From Caulobacteraceae bacterium (GTDB lineage: Bacteria; Pseudomonadota; Alphaproteobacteria; Caulobacterales; Caulobacteraceae): a stretch of DNA of 5,088 bases. The notes below the pieces were generated by a model, which saw only the letters and a list, made by a program, of their open reading frames with translations, searched no databases and was not told the DNA's origin. The stretch spans positions 1 through 5,088 of the forward strand of contig JACDGF010000198.1 of NCBI GenBank assembly GCA_013815405.1. Direction: 5' to 3'. A program made the translations under genes and the position numbers. Shown here piece by piece: positions 5,014 through 5,088 of this stretch. The stretch's first letter is position 1. Every line of letters starts with the position of its first letter.

Positions 5014-5088
5014 GCGGCCGGTCTCCGCGGCGGCGCGGCGGCCCCCTCCTGCCGCCATCGCGCGGCCCGGGGGCGGTCATGGCCATGG
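5010..5088 (+). CDS. ftsX: Cell division protein FtsX, N-terminal fragment (3' end outside window)
   Basis: FtsX is the membrane partner of FtsE and links the ATPase to periplasmic peptidoglycan hydrolase activators. Only 26 codons and one base are present. The ATG overlaps the ftsE stop as ATGA, the normal arrangement for ftsEX. The visible residues form a basic cytoplasmic start (SGRSPRRR) followed by GGPLLPP, like the PLLP-type stretch seen ahead of the first membrane helix in alphaproteobacterial FtsX proteins. No membrane segment is reached before the window ends. The call rests mainly on position and coupling to ftsE. Confidence 0.75.
   Translation, partial: MSGRSPRRRGGPLLPPSRGPGAVMAM

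Overview
This window is chromosomal DNA from a high-GC Gram-negative bacterium, most likely an alphaproteobacterium and plausibly of the Caulobacterales (Caulobacter/Phenylobacterium type). The reasons are the strongly GC-rich third codon positions, the alphaproteobacterial style of the FtsE-like protein (GSFHVLTG, RLVDHLSVFDN, WVGLG), and an LptM-type lipoprotein divergent from a TlpA-like thioredoxin. The lineage is inferred from protein character, not from a database search. Every long stretch is explained by ordinary genes, and I see no clearly new multi-gene system, mobile element, CRISPR array or RNA gene.

Left part (1-1754, + strand): the 3' end of kdpD, the sensor histidine kinase for potassium limitation or osmotic stress, is followed 2 bases later by a complete kdpE response regulator gene. 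The kdp transport genes presumably lie upstream, outside the window. A 195-bp non-coding stretch (1755-1949) holds inverted repeats and an AT-rich island. It leads into a 384-codon outer-membrane beta-barrel porin gene (1950-3104) that looks like a BBP2/OmpL-type channel. A job in letting ions or solutes reach the Kdp system is possible but only inferred from position.

Middle (3121-3708, - strand): a lipoprotein thioredoxin of the TlpA family converges on the porin with only 16 bp between the stop codons. Divergent from it across 115 bp is a small LptM-like lipoprotein gene (3824-4150, + strand), which has a good ribosome binding site.

Right part (4273-5088, + strand): an ftsE-like ABC ATPase overlaps by 4 bases (ATGA) with the first 26 codons of ftsX. 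FtsEX is an inner-membrane complex that controls peptidoglycan hydrolysis at the division site. The ATPase departs from the consensus at several catalytic motifs: A-loop, signature, H-loop and D-loop. This is the most interesting protein-level observation here. Other points for a second look are the tandem palindromes in the porin leader, a 20-bp perfect palindrome inside ftsE, a very stable hairpin inside kdpD, and the absence of argH and lysA beside the lptM-like gene.
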